Shown: positions 51,658-60,941, counted from the first letter of the stretch. The stretch is DNA of 64,000 bases from Acidobacteriota bacterium (GCA_013289855.1 JABCZD010000005.1:62001-126000); one strand, 5' to 3'. Numbers and translations are program-made. Notes: generated from the letters alone by a model not told the origin.

Positions 51658-52206
51658 ATGAGAAAAGCAAAGAGTATCAAGCACAACGGCAAGCCACTGA
51701 GCGACATTTTAGCGGCGCACGAGCTTTTTTTTCGCGGCAAGGATGGTGGGGTGCGCGCGGACTTGAGCGGCGCGGATCTTTCTGGAGCGGATCTAGAAGG
51801 TGCGAATCTGACCGGCGCGATTCTGCGCAATGCCAATCTGGAAGGCGCCAATCTTCGCAAAGCAAAACTGGCGTCGGCGGATTTGTCTGGCGCCAATCTC
51901 CGTAAAGCGGAATTGCGCAACACGGATATGACTGAAGCAATTCTTCCCGGCGCGGATTTGTCCGAGGCGCAGGCGAGCGGCATCGAATTTTTTCGCTGCG
52001 ACCTTTCCAACGTGAATTTTCAGCGCGCGATTTTGCGCAACATCAATCTTCGATTGGCAAATGTGAATGGCGCGCGGTTCGCCGGCGCGGACATGGGCGT
52101 AGCCATTTTGCGGGAAACGGATCTGACGGGCGCGGACCTTTCCGGCGTAGACCTAAGTACGGCGTTGCTGCCGAAAGGCTACGCCATTGCGCATTCGGCG
52201 AAGTAG
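51658..52206 (+). CDS. Pentapeptide repeat protein
   Basis: The 182-residue protein carries at least 20 pentapeptides A(D/N)LXX: ADLSGADLSGADLEGANLTG, ANLEGANLRKAKLASADLSG and so on, forming a quadrilateral beta-helix. Residues 1-35 before the helix are SIKHNGKPLSDILAAHELFF, which is not part of the repeat. Some members mimic DNA and protect gyrase; most have no known function. Start taken as the ATG at 51658. It is monocistronic, followed by the three-domain synthetase at 52328 in the same orientation. Confidence 0.85.
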   Translation: MRKAKSIKHNGKPLSDILAAHELFFRGKDGGVRADLSGADLSGADLEGANLTGAILRNANLEGANLRKAKLASADLSGANLRKAELRNTDMTEAILPGADLSEAQASGIEFFRCDLSNVNFQRAILRNINLRLANVNGARFAGADMGVAILRETDLTGADLSGVDLSTALLPKGYAIAHSAK

Positions 52207-52327
52207 CGGGCAAGCGGACAGCCCGGTAGCCCAGCCTGCGAGAGACGTTCTGGCATGCATCATGACAAGCGGCAACGGCGCATGATAGCCTCATCTCGCG
52301 ATAGCGCACCATCCCCTTCCTAAGACT

Positions 52328-55279
52328 GTGGCTACACCGACTACCCAACTCGACCGCAGCGCCGTGCGCCAGCGCGTGCTGGAGGTGTTGCGCGAGCTGC
52401 TAGTGGAATTGGGTAGCGCGGGTGCGCTTCCGATGCTGCGCGACACCTCGCAACTCGACGCTGATCTGGGGATGGGCAGCCTGGAACGAGTGGAGCTGCT
52501 GGCGCGTATCGAGGTCACGTTCGGCGTGCGACTGGCGGACCGTGTGGTCGCCGAGGCGAATACGCCCGATGATTTGGCGGCAGCGATATTGGGGGCGGGC
52601 CACTTGGAGGCGCCGGACGATTCCGGCAGCTCGGCGTTGCGTGCTTCGGTCACTGCCAACAAATTACATCGCGATGCGGTCGCGGCCGGCGCTTACGAAA
52701 CCCAGACGCTGCTGGAACTGCTGCGTTACCGCGCCACGCACGACGCGGAGCGCACGCATCTGCTGATCACGGAAGACGCGGAAGATGGCGGCGAACGCGA
52801 AGTCACGCTGACCTTCGGAGAATTGTATTCCGCCGGCCAGCGATGCGCGGCGGAGTTGGCGCGGCAAGGAGTTGCCGCAGGCGCGCGGGTGGCGCTGATG
52901 CTGCCCAGCGGGCGGGCGTTCTTTGTTTCGTACACGGGGATTTTACTGGCAGGCGCGGTGCCGGTGCCCATCTATCCGCCATTCCGCGCCGATCGCATCG
53001 AAGAATATGCCGCGCGGCAGTCCGCGATCCTCAACAACGCAGAAGTTTGCATGCTGCTCACGTTTCGTCGCGCCGAAGCGGTGGCGAAACTCTTGAAGCC
53101 GCGGGTGCGTTCGCTCGCGGCGGTGCTCGATGCCGATCAACTTATCGCACACGCCGACAAACCTGCGGAGCCAATTCCTGGTGCGCTGCCCCTGCATCTG
53201 ACCGGCGGCCGAGAGCGCAAATCCAGCGATCTGGCACTGCTGCAGTACACTTCCGGCTCCACGGGTGATCCCAAAGGCGTGATGCTCACGCACGCCAACT
53301 TGCTCGCCAATATGCGCTCGATCGGCGAAGCGATGCAGCTCGGTCCGAATGATGTTGGCATCAGCTGGCTGCCGCTGTATCACGATATGGGATTGATCGG
53401 CGCATGGCTTGCGCTGCTGCACTTTGGAACGCCGCTGGTGGTGATGTCGCCGCTGGCGTTCCTGACGCGTCCGGAGCGCTGGCTGCAGGCGTTTCACAAG
53501 CACCGCGGCACGATTGCCGCTGCGCCTAATTTTGCTTACGAACTATGCGTAAGGAAAATTGCGGACAAAGATATCGCGGGAATCGATCTCAGTTCCTGGC
53601 GTATTGCGTTGAATGGCGCGGAGCCGGTGAACCCGGACACTCTCGAACGGTTTGAAAAGCGCTTCACACCCTATGGATTTCGAGGCCGGTCCATGGCTCC
53701 GGTTTACGGCTTGGCAGAGGCGTCCCTCTGCGTGACCTTCCCACCACTGGAGCGCGCCCCATTGGTCGACCGCATCGAGCGCGAAGCGTTCACCACCCAC
53801 GGGCGGGCAACGCCCGTCCAAGCCGGAGATGCCAACGCAATTTCGTTCGTTTCCTCGGGCAAAGTCGTGAACCGCATGGAAGTTTGCATAACGGACGACG
53901 CTGGCAAAGAAGTTCCGGACCGCATCGAAGGATTTTTGTGGTTCCGGGGGCCTTCCGCCACCAGCGGATTTTTCCGAAATCCGGCGGCTACGGAGAAATT
54001 GTTCCCGCAAGGTGCCGCGATACGCGACGGCGAATACGCGTGGGTGAATTCCGGAGACCGCGCGTATTGCGCGGACGGAGAGATTTACGTTACCGGCCGC
54101 GTGAAAGACATCATCATCAAAGGCGGGCGCAACCTTTACCCGCATGAGGTGGAAGAGCTGGCCGCGCGCGTGGAGGGCATTCGCAAAGGATGCATCGTGG
54201 CGTTTGGTTTGAAAGATGAAGCCAGCGGCACGGAACGTCTAATGGTGGTTGCCGAAGCGCGTGAAGCGAACGCCGGGCGGCGCACCGCGATTGTGGCGGC
54301 CATCACGGTACAGATTTCCAAAGGGCTGGGGCTGCCACCCGACCGCGTGGAATTGCTGCCACCGGGAAGTATTCCAAAAACTTCCAGTGGCAAATTGCGG
54401 CGTGAAGAGACCAAACAGTTGTATTTGCTGGGCACTCTGAGCCGATCGAAAGCGCCGGCGTGGCTGCAAATCGCGCGGCTGGGGGCTGCGAGCGCGTGGA
54501 GCAATTTCGGCGGTCGGGTGGCGGGCGCGGCGCGGCGAGCGGCAGAAATGGTCTACGGCGCTTATTTTGTTGTGGTGTTTTTTCTTTGGGTCGTGCCCGC
54601 GTGGCTGATCGTGCAGCGCATCAAGGACCACCGCGCCGCCGGGCGGTTTACCTCCCGTGCGTTGAAAATACTATTTGCGCTGACGCGCAACCGCGTGCGG
54701 GTGATCGGAAAAGAGTATATGGATACGCCCGGCGCAAAGATTTACGCCGGCAATCACACCAGTTACTTCGATGTGTTGCCTTTGATGCTGGGGCTGGGCG
54801 TGCCGTACCGCTTCGTGGCAAAAATGGAAGTCGGGCATATGCCATTCGTGGGAACATTTCTGCGGCAAATGGGGCATTTGACATTTAACCGCGCCGACAG
54901 CGATGCGCGACTGAATCAGTCCAAGGAGATGGAAGAGCTGCTACGGGGCGGTGAATCCGTGTTTGTGTTTCCGGAAGGTACGTTGGCGGCGGAGGACGGC
55001 GTGCGGCCCTTTCAGCTCGGCGCGTTCAAGGCGGCGGTAATTACCGGAGCACCGATCATTCCCGTGGCGCTCGCGGGAGTGCGCCACGTTCTACGCGACG
55101 GCACCTGGCTGCCGCGCATGGGCAACATCACCATAACGCTTTCGCCTCCGATCTATCCGCAGGCTGCCAATGGCCATTCTCAAGATGCAAGTGATGCCGG
55201 CAACTGGCACCAACTGATTCACTTGCGCGACGCCACGCGGGCGGCCATTGCCAGCCATGCCGGCGAACCTTTGCTGTAA
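52328..55279 (+). CDS. Three-domain protein: ACP - acyl-AMP ligase - PlsC-type acyltransferase
   Basis: The 983-residue protein, from a GTG at 52328, joins three enzymes of acyl transfer. Residues ~10-90 are an acyl carrier protein with the phosphopantetheine Ser51 (DLGMGSLERVELL). Residues ~115-690 are an AMP-binding acyl ligase: YTSGSTGDPKG (from 307), NGAEPVN, NSGDRAYCADGEIYVTGRVK and a C-terminal KTSSGKLRREE. After a hydrophobic segment (YFVVVFFLWVVPAWLIV) comes a lysophospholipid acyltransferase with HX4D (His810, Asp815 in AGNHTSYFDVLPL) and VFVFPEGT. A fatty acid could be activated, loaded on the ACP in cis and transferred to a lysolipid at the membrane. Known Aas proteins have acyltransferase first and no ACP. 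Confidence 0.9.
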   Translation: MATPTTQLDRSAVRQRVLEVLRELLVELGSAGALPMLRDTSQLDADLGMGSLERVELLARIEVTFGVRLADRVVAEANTPDDLAAAILGAGHLEAPDDSGSSALRASVTANKLHRDAVAAGAYETQTLLELLRYRATHDAERTHLLITEDAEDGGEREVTLTFGELYSAGQRCAAELARQGVAAGARVALMLPSGRAFFVSYTGILLAGAVPVPIYPPFRADRIEEYAARQSAILNNAEVCMLLTFRRAEAVAKLLKPRVRSLAAVLDADQLIAHADKPAEPIPGALPLHLTGGRERKSSDLALLQYTSGSTGDPKGVMLTHANLLANMRSIGEAMQLGPNDVGISWLPLYHDMGLIGAWLALLHFGTPLVVMSPLAFLTRPERWLQAFHKHRGTIAAAPNFAYELCVRKIADKDIAGIDLSSWRIALNGAEPVNPDTLERFEKRFTPYGFRGRSMAPVYGLAEASLCVTFPPLERAPLVDRIEREAFTTHGRATPVQAGDANAISFVSSGKVVNRMEVCITDDAGKEVPDRIEGFLWFRGPSATSGFFRNPAATEKLFPQGAAIRDGEYAWVNSGDRAYCADGEIYVTGRVKDIIIKGGRNLYPHEVEELAARVEGIRKGCIVAFGLKDEASGTERLMVVAEAREANAGRRTAIVAAITVQISKGLGLPPDRVELLPPGSIPKTSSGKLRREETKQLYLLGTLSRSKAPAWLQIARLGAASAWSNFGGRVAGAARRAAEMVYGAYFVVVFFLWVVPAWLIVQRIKDHRAAGRFTSRALKILFALTRNRVRVIGKEYMDTPGAKIYAGNHTSYFDVLPLMLGLGVPYRFVAKMEVGHMPFVGTFLRQMGHLTFNRADSDARLNQSKEMEELLRGGESVFVFPEGTLAAEDGVRPFQLGAFKAAVITGAPIIPVALAGVRHVLRDGTWLPRMGNITITLSPPIYPQAANGHSQDASDAGNWHQLIHLRDATRAAIASHAGEPLL

Positions 55280-55509
55280 AGATCTTTACAATCAAGAAGA
55301 TCCGCAAAAGAAAAGGCCCCCAGAAAATACATTTAACACCTGAGTGTTACAACTTCCGCGGCAGCTCTAGCATCTTTACTAGCAACGAAAAACAAAAGCG
55401 CGGAGAGCTGCCTCCTGCCTGAGGCATCCCGCAAGACGCGCAGCCGTGCGGGTATTTACATAAGTTGTCGCGCCGGCTAGCGCCAAAAACAAAACTCAAA
55501 GGAGCCATT

Positions 55510-56070
55510 ATGAAATGGAAGCTATTGGTGTCTTTATTCGCATTCGCGGCGCTGTTTGCGGGTTCCGCGAAAGCGCAGGACGATTCCAAATTTGATGTTT
55601 TCGCGGGCTATTCGTATATGCGAGCCAATCCCAGCAGCAACACGCTGGGTAGCTACTCACTCAATGGGGGGAGCGCGTCGTTCGCCTACAAGGCCACACC
55701 GTGGCTGAGCGCCGTTGCTGATTTTGGCGCGTACACGAACAACGATCTCTTCAATGCGGGCTCGAGCGGCACGGCGTCGACGTACCTGTTCGGCCCGCGC
55801 GTTTCGTTTCATCACGTGTGGCGCATTCACCCGTTTGCAGAAGCGCTTTTCGGCGTTGCACACGGCAATGCAAACTTATTTACTACGCCGATCTCCCATA
55901 ATGCCTTTGCCACGGCGCTCGGCGGCGGCTTTGATTATCGCTTCAACCGCCATTTCAGCTTGCGGCCGCTGGACGTTGACTACCTTCCGACGCGGTTTCC
56001 GGAACTCGCCGCCGGACGGCAGACACAGAATAATTTGCGCGTATCCACCGGCATTGTCTTCCATTTCTAA
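55510..56070 (+). CDS. Small outer-membrane beta-barrel protein
   Basis: The ATG at 55510 follows AAAGGAG; 186 residues. Signal peptide MKWKLLVSLFAFAALFAGSA with cleavage before QDDSKFDVF. The remainder is strand-rich, beginning KFDVFAGYSYMRAN and ending in NLRVSTGIVFHF, i.e. a terminal Phe, the usual signal for the outer-membrane BAM machinery. It resembles OmpA/OmpW-type 8-stranded barrels. A weak terminator follows. Function unknown. Confidence 0.78.
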   Translation: MKWKLLVSLFAFAALFAGSAKAQDDSKFDVFAGYSYMRANPSSNTLGSYSLNGGSASFAYKATPWLSAVADFGAYTNNDLFNAGSSGTASTYLFGPRVSFHHVWRIHPFAEALFGVAHGNANLFTTPISHNAFATALGGGFDYRFNRHFSLRPLDVDYLPTRFPELAAGRQTQNNLRVSTGIVFHF

Positions 56071-56125
56071 GCAAATTTAGAAAGAGGCAACTTCGCAAAG
56101 CGAACAAATGGTGCAGTGCAGGCAG

Positions 56126-56164
56126 AAGGGCCGGGAAAGGCAGAACCGACCCTTTGCATTTTTG
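56126..56164 (+). terminator. Possible terminator after the beta-barrel gene
   Basis: AAGGGCCGG (56126-56134) pairs with CCGACCCTT (56146-56154) except for one mismatch, and TGCATTTTT follows. Weaker than the other terminators in the window. Confidence 0.5.
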
Positions 56165-56273
56165 TCTGAAAAAATTCCTATCTACGCATAAGTGCTTTGA
56201 ATTTGTTTCGCCCTGAACTCAGCGAACGCTTGCACTCGCCAAACGGGCGACGAGTTCTCTTGTGAACAACAAG

Positions 56274-57083
56274 CTAGCCTTGCATCGTGTAGATCACGGT
56301 TATGTAGGTGTCGACTTTTACGGGCAGCCCATTGAGTACCGTTGGCCGATAGCGCCAACGCCGCACCGCATCGATTGCCGATTGATAAAAGAGCACGTCG
56401 CCGCTGACGACTTCCAGGGACTCGATCCTACCGTCCGTCGAAATAATGGCATGCAGTTCCACGCGGCCGTTACGGCGAATCTGCCTGGCAAGCGGTGGAT
56501 ATGCGGGCTCGATGCGCTCTATGAGCATGGCGGGATCGAGATGCGTAACGTGCACGATCGCGGGCTTGTCAGTGCCCGGCGGTGGCTTCGGTACTTGGGC
56601 ATTGCCGACAATGTTGATGCAACCGGGGCAGGGTCCGCCGGTGTTTTCTCCCAGGGCATCATTGTCGCCCGACGAATCCAGTCCATCTGAAGGTCGCTGA
56701 TTTCCTCCAGAAGAGGGATTCCGTGGGTGCGCAGTCGGGCAGAGGAAACAGATGGTCGGCTTTTCGCCGACGCGCGGCGCGGTTGTAGCTGGCCGCTCGC
56801 GTGCCACTCCACCGTAAGGATGGTACGGAGGCATAGGCGTATAGTCCGCCATCGCGATGCGCTCGACTTTTCCGAAAAAAGGGATAGCTACGATGGTCAG
56901 CACCACCACGGCCTGCAAAAGCGTTGAAATCGCCAGCGAGCGGCGTCGCAAGCGGCGCTCCTGGCGCGACTGCTGCGTATCGCCACCAATCAGGCACTCT
57001 CGCAAAACAGCAAAACCCTCCTGACTTTGCGTTGCGGCATTTTCCGCGCTGCGACTGGGCACACCACGATCTTGGCTGGCCAT
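56274..57083 (-). CDS. TonB-family energy transducer
   Basis: The 269-residue protein has one N-terminal membrane anchor (LAISTLLQAVVVLTIVAIPF), a Pro-rich periplasmic stretch with a CPGC sequence, and the C-terminal TonB domain (IERIEPAYPPLARQIRRNG, AIDAVRRWRYRPTVLNGLPV). TonB links the proton motive force to outer-membrane receptors. No ExbB/ExbD genes are near, so it either uses distant ones or is a lone paralogue. It carries ~45 cytosolic residues before the anchor, longer than standard TonB. Confidence 0.88.
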   Translation of the reverse strand: MASQDRGVPSRSAENAATQSQEGFAVLRECLIGGDTQQSRQERRLRRRSLAISTLLQAVVVLTIVAIPFFGKVERIAMADYTPMPPYHPYGGVARERPATTAPRVGEKPTICFLCPTAHPRNPSSGGNQRPSDGLDSSGDNDALGENTGGPCPGCINIVGNAQVPKPPPGTDKPAIVHVTHLDPAMLIERIEPAYPPLARQIRRNGRVELHAIISTDGRIESLEVVSGDVLFYQSAIDAVRRWRYRPTVLNGLPVKVDTYITVIYTMQG

Positions 57084-57128
57084 GACACACCTCCACTCAA
57101 ATTTAACGAATCGGTTTGCGATGAATTT

Positions 57129-57219
57129 CGCGGCGTTAGTCGCTGGCTATTGCACACACCACGGCTGCAACCGTCGTCGCCGTGATGTGCTGCGCAAAGT
57201 TCAGCGGACTAACGCCGCG
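57129..57219. repeat. 13-bp perfect inverted repeat in the TonB upstream region
   Basis: CGCGGCGTTAGTC (57129-57141) and GACTAACGCCGCG (57207-57219), 65 bases apart. The intergenic stretch 57084-57459 has otherwise no gene that I can support; two short frames (minus 57136-57369, plus 57182-57382) lack ribosome sites and family features. Confidence 0.45.
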
Positions 57220-57459
57220 CTCGCAGGGATGTGAGGTTGCGCGCGTCCTCACTACTTTGGACACCAGCACATCGCGCAAGTTCCCGCAATCTCTGAGAGA
57301 CATTCCGCTGGGCTCGGCCGACGAGCATGGCCAGAGTATCGCTAGTACGAAAACACTAGAGCTGTGCATGTCTAACCGCTGACTTTACGAAAAATGTATC
57401 GTGCGCGGATGCCGCAGCATCTCATTCACGTGGACGTGGAACTAAAGGGGGTAAATCCG

Positions 57460-57828
57460 ATGCTGAGGCGATTTGTCGAGGTTGTTGGCGTACGCCGCAC
57501 GGGTTGGGCTGCTCTGGACCGCGATCCGCAGCAGGACAAGGTGGAATTCACTTGTCCGCACTGCGGCGCCCGGGATCAGAAAAACGCCCGGCGCGAGCGC
57601 TCGCTATATCATTTCACGGACGGTTTTTTGCAGGATCTGCAGGGAGAAGTGACGCAGTGCCATTCTTGCAAACAGTCCGTGCGCGTAGTGCCCGTGGTGC
57701 TTTTGCACGACCAGGGCGAGGCGCGCCGCTTTGAAGCGGTGTTTGCGGACCAGGCGACCGCAGGGGATCCGGATACGGATTCCGCGGCCGCTGCGAGCGC
57801 AATACCGTCACTCGTAGCGACGCACTAA
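57460..57828 (+). CDS. Zinc-ribbon protein, function unknown
   Basis: The ATG at 57460 lies 8 bases after AAAGGGGG; 122 residues. A likely metal site is formed by FTCPHCGARD and VTQCHSCKQSV (two CxxC). The frame is open to 57394, so a longer protein is possible. A strong terminator follows, indicating that it is expressed alone. I do not recognise the family. Confidence 0.6.
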   Translation: MLRRFVEVVGVRRTGWAALDRDPQQDKVEFTCPHCGARDQKNARRERSLYHFTDGFLQDLQGEVTQCHSCKQSVRVVPVVLLHDQGEARRFEAVFADQATAGDPDTDSAAAASAIPSLVATH

Positions 57829-57850
57829 TTTTCTGGATCCAGTAATGCGA

Positions 57851-57878
57851 AAGGGGCGTCGTTTGCGCCCCTTTTTTG
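57851..57878 (+). terminator. Rho-independent terminator
   Basis: AAGGGGCG (57851-57858) pairs with CGCCCCTT (57866-57873), loop TCGTTTG, followed by TTTTT. It is 23 bases after the stop of the zinc-ribbon gene. Confidence 0.85.
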
Positions 57879-57931
57879 TTTTTGCGTGGCATGCTGCGCC
57901 GTAGTCCGCTCAAATCTGGCAGCTGAGATTC

Positions 57932-58168
57932 TCAGTACGCGTGCCAGCAGCCGAAGCGGTCGCGCCAGCCGTGGCGAAATGCTTCATGGCGAACATAGTC
58001 CGGATGGCTGTAGTACGCGCGACGCTCGTAACGCACCACCGGCCGATTGCGCCAGTCTTGCGCTTGCGCCGCCGGCGCTCCCGCGAAAACCAGGAAACCG
58101 CTCAATGCCACCGCGCTCAAAACTACCTTACCAACCAAAGATTTAAGTGAATGCGTATGCAGTTGCAT
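57932..58168 (-). CDS. Small exported basic protein
   Basis: A 78-residue protein with a signal peptide (LVGKVVLSAVALSGFLVFAG, cleavage after AQAQ). The mature 40 residues are rich in Arg, Tyr and His (VVRYERRAYYSHPDYVRHEA) and end in RFGCWHAY. GGGAGG precedes the ATG. Short proteins of this kind are frequent in Acidobacteria; no role is known. Confidence 0.7.
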   Translation of the reverse strand: MQLHTHSLKSLVGKVVLSAVALSGFLVFAGAPAAQAQDWRNRPVVRYERRAYYSHPDYVRHEAFRHGWRDRFGCWHAY

Positions 58169-58287
58169 AACATCCTCCCGTGGAACGCTCCCGGGAACCT
58201 GTCTGGGGTTGGCGTCCTACTAGATCAAACCCACGTCCGGGCAAAATGTCGCGAAGCTCGGATTGCGCCGTCTGAAGGCTGTTTACA

Positions 58288-59184
58288 TCAATAGGCTTGC
58301 AGGAAGGGATCGACGTCCATGTGGTATTTTTCCATGCCGGTTCGGATCTTTTCGAAGGCCTCGTCCACGGTATCGGCAAACTGTATCAACTTGTACTCTT
58401 CCGGATTGATCATGCCCCAGCGCACCATGGCGCGAAAATTCAGCACCTGCTCCCAGTAGCGCCGGCCGTAGATCAGGATCATATTGTTCTTCGATAGCTT
58501 TCCGGTTTGCAGCAACGTCATCATTTCCCAAAGTTCGTCCATGGTGCCAAATCCGCCGGGAAAAACAATCAGCGCTTTGGCAATCTGTGCAAACCACAAT
58601 TTGCGCATGAAAAAATAATGGAAGTTGAGGCTCAGCTCCGGACTGATATAAGCGTTCGAAAATTGTTCGTGCGGCAATTCAATGGACAAACCCAGCGATT
58701 TCCCCCCCGCTTCATACGCCCCGCGATTCGCTGCTTCCATAATTCCCGGACCGCCGCCCGAGCAGATGACGAACCTGCGCGGCTTGGGCCCCAGCGAACT
58801 GGCCCACGCGGTGATTTTGTGAGAAAGCGCGCGCGCTTCTTCGTAATAGCGAGACATTTCCAGCGCGCTCTTGGCGTTCTTCAGCGCCGTGCGGTGTTCG
58901 GCCGCGACGCGGTGTTCAGCCGCCGCGCCGTGCCGCCGTTTGTCCAGTTTTTTCTTCTTCAGCCGCGTCAACCGCGCCAGCGCGGTTTCACGCGACTCGA
59001 TGCGCGCGGACCCGAAGATTACAATGGTGTCGCCGATATTTTCTTTCTTCAGCTGCATCATGGGCTGCAGATATTCCGCCATGATCCGCAAAGGCCGCGC
59101 TGGAGTGCTTTGTAAGAAGTCCAGATCTTCGTGGGGAGGTTTCGGCGCATGTTGCGGCTTAAGCTTAGGCTGACGTTGGGGCAT
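58288..59184 (-). CDS. LOG-family Rossmann-fold protein (TIGR00730-like)
   Basis: The family includes cytokinin nucleoside 5'-monophosphate phosphoribohydrolases. Motifs: ICSGGGPGIMEAANRGAYEA and VFPGGFGTMDELWEMMT (PGGxGTxxE), with IVIFGSARI at the start of the fold. 298 residues from ATG 59184 (GGAG upstream); a more distant frame to 59481 lacks family sequence. Between the first strand and the rest lies a Lys/Arg-rich insertion with a duplicated AEHR segment (AAAEHRVAAEHRTALKN). Bacterial substrates are often unknown. Confidence 0.86.
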   Translation of the reverse strand: MPQRQPKLKPQHAPKPPHEDLDFLQSTPARPLRIMAEYLQPMMQLKKENIGDTIVIFGSARIESRETALARLTRLKKKKLDKRRHGAAAEHRVAAEHRTALKNAKSALEMSRYYEEARALSHKITAWASSLGPKPRRFVICSGGGPGIMEAANRGAYEAGGKSLGLSIELPHEQFSNAYISPELSLNFHYFFMRKLWFAQIAKALIVFPGGFGTMDELWEMMTLLQTGKLSKNNMILIYGRRYWEQVLNFRAMVRWGMINPEEYKLIQFADTVDEAFEKIRTGMEKYHMDVDPFLQAY

Positions 59185-59351
59185 GGAAACACTCTCTCCA
59201 AATAGGCGAACCTTCATTCTAGAGAGAGGAAGCACCCGCGGCAACGCCTGCGACTGATCAGGCGTCGAATCAAGTACACTGCGACCCCTGACCCTTGGGG
59301 GTCGTGACGGGGAAAATAGGCAAAGGGCCGTAGACAGAATTTGAGGAGTAC

Positions 59352-60491
59352 ATGATTCTTCGATCCATTGGCGAAGGCGCCGCAAAGCTTGTGCGATTGT
59401 TAAGCGTGGCTTTGCTCGTTGCCGCGCGCACTTTCGCGCAAGCCCCGGAAGGCCCGATGACTCCGCCGCCTTCGGTGACAATCCAGCAAGCGCCGCGAAC
59501 CGCGTTAAAGGTTCGGGTCACACTGGTAAATACGCCGGCGGTGGTGCGCAACGCAAAAGGCGAAATGGTGCACAATCTGGACGCCAAAGATTTTCAAGTT
59601 ACCGATAATGGTGTGCGCCAGCAAATCACCCATTTCGATCTGGGCAGTGATCCCGTCTCCATGGTCGTATTGGTGGAGACCAGTTCCCGCGTCTCGGCAT
59701 TGTTGCCGCAGGTGCGCAAGACCGGCATTCTCTTGACGCAAACGGTGATGGGGCCGACTGGCGAAAGCGCGGTCGTCTCCTTCAATGACTCCATCGACAA
59801 GCTGCAGGATTTCACCACCAGCAGCGACCTGATCGAGAGCACGATGTCTCAACTTCCCGAAGGAACCTCGGGAGCCAAACTCTACGATGCCATGGCTGTG
59901 GGCGTCGAAATGTTGAGCGGTCGTCCGCGGCAGAGCACGGAAAAATTCCCGAGCCGCCGGATACTGATGATTCTTGCGGAAGCAGACGATGAAGGCAGTG
60001 TGTCGAAATTAGGTGAAGTGTTGCGGAAGGCGCAACTCGCCAACGTCACCATTTACAGCGTGGGACTATCAACCACGCGCAGCGAGCTGCAAAGCAAACG
60101 CCCGCCAGATGGCCAGTCCCCCATAACGCCGCCTGGCACGTTTGGCCGTCCGCCTTTCCCCGGTTCCATCCAAACGCCCGATACTGCCGCCGAAGCGCAA
60201 GGCGTGGACATAACCGCTCTGGCCGTGTGGGCCGTGAAGCACGCGGAAAATGTGGTGAAAGGCGAGGCGCTCGAAGCGGCGGCAGCAGCCACCGGCGGCG
60301 TACACATCGCAACGTTTCGGGATCGTTCGATTGAAAACGCCGTCGATGAGATCGGTGGCGAGCTGCACTCGCAATATAACCTGAGCTATTCTCCGACGGA
60401 TGCCAGTAGCTCCGGCTATCACGAGATTACGGTCACCGTCGACAAGCAGAACCTGAAAGTCCGCGCCCGCCCAGGCTACTATCTACCTTAA
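59352..60491 (+). CDS. Exported VWFA-related protein (TIGR03436 type)
   Basis: The 379-residue protein has a signal peptide (LVRLLSVALLVAARTFAQA). An N-terminal beta-sandwich (VVRNAKGEMVHNLDAKDFQV) precedes the von Willebrand A domain with VSMVVLVETSSRVSALLPQV, where the first Asp of the MIDAS is Glu. It continues with VVSFNDSIDKLQDF, KLYDAMAVGVEML and ILMILAEADDEGSVSK. The C-terminus is beta-rich (YNLSYSPTDASSSGYHEI). This VWFA subfamily is largely restricted to Acidobacteria. Its ligand is unknown. Confidence 0.88.
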   Translation: MILRSIGEGAAKLVRLLSVALLVAARTFAQAPEGPMTPPPSVTIQQAPRTALKVRVTLVNTPAVVRNAKGEMVHNLDAKDFQVTDNGVRQQITHFDLGSDPVSMVVLVETSSRVSALLPQVRKTGILLTQTVMGPTGESAVVSFNDSIDKLQDFTTSSDLIESTMSQLPEGTSGAKLYDAMAVGVEMLSGRPRQSTEKFPSRRILMILAEADDEGSVSKLGEVLRKAQLANVTIYSVGLSTTRSELQSKRPPDGQSPITPPGTFGRPPFPGSIQTPDTAAEAQGVDITALAVWAVKHAENVVKGEALEAAAAATGGVHIATFRDRSIENAVDEIGGELHSQYNLSYSPTDASSSGYHEITVTVDKQNLKVRARPGYYLP

Positions 60492-60551
60492 CGCCCCGCC
60501 GGCAAAAGCCACAAAAACTCCGAACCATCTCGCGGACACCCCGCGCAGCAA

Positions 60552-60941
60552 CTACAATAGTTTTTTCCAGAAACTCGAGGCGCGATCCGCACACAACACA
60601 TCTTTTCGCGCGTTCCAGCGCAGAAAATGATCCGTTCTGGTGTGCGCGGTATGCGCCTCGCGCGTCGCCCATACTTCGTGGAACAAGAACGCCCCGGGCC
60701 CGTCCGCGGAACGGTGCAGGTCATAAACCAAGCAACCTACTTCCTTGCGCGTGGGGGTCACCAAGGCTCGCAACTCCGCCTCCAGCAGCAACTCCTGCCC
60801 TTCGCGCGCACGCAGATGGACGATCAGCGTTACCGCCTCTTTTGGAAGTTTTTCAGCAGACGCGCGGCCCGCCTTGCGCGCCCGTTTCTTCACCTTGCGG
60901 ATTGCTTTCTTCCTCTTTACCTTCGGCATGGTGGCGGGCAT
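60552..60941 (-). CDS. ABM-domain protein with basic N-terminal tail
   Basis: The C-terminal ~95 residues match the antibiotic-biosynthesis-monooxygenase-like fold (VTLIVHLRAREGQELLLEAE, GCLVYDLHRSADGPGAFLFH). The N-terminal ~32 residues are very rich in Lys/Arg (PKVKRKKAIRKVKKRARKAG). The start is uncertain (ATG 60941 or 60929). ABM proteins include quinol monooxygenases and heme-degrading enzymes. The basic tail suggests nucleic-acid contact, an inference only. The gene is convergent with the VWFA gene. Confidence 0.72.
   Translation of the reverse strand: MPATMPKVKRKKAIRKVKKRARKAGRASAEKLPKEAVTLIVHLRAREGQELLLEAELRALVTPTRKEVGCLVYDLHRSADGPGAFLFHEVWATREAHTAHTRTDHFLRWNARKDVLCADRASSFWKKLL

Noticed and set aside
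57136..57369. Minus-strand 77-codon frame upstream of tonB
   Set aside because: Overlaps the inverted repeat, no ribosome site, no signal peptide or domain; probably chance.
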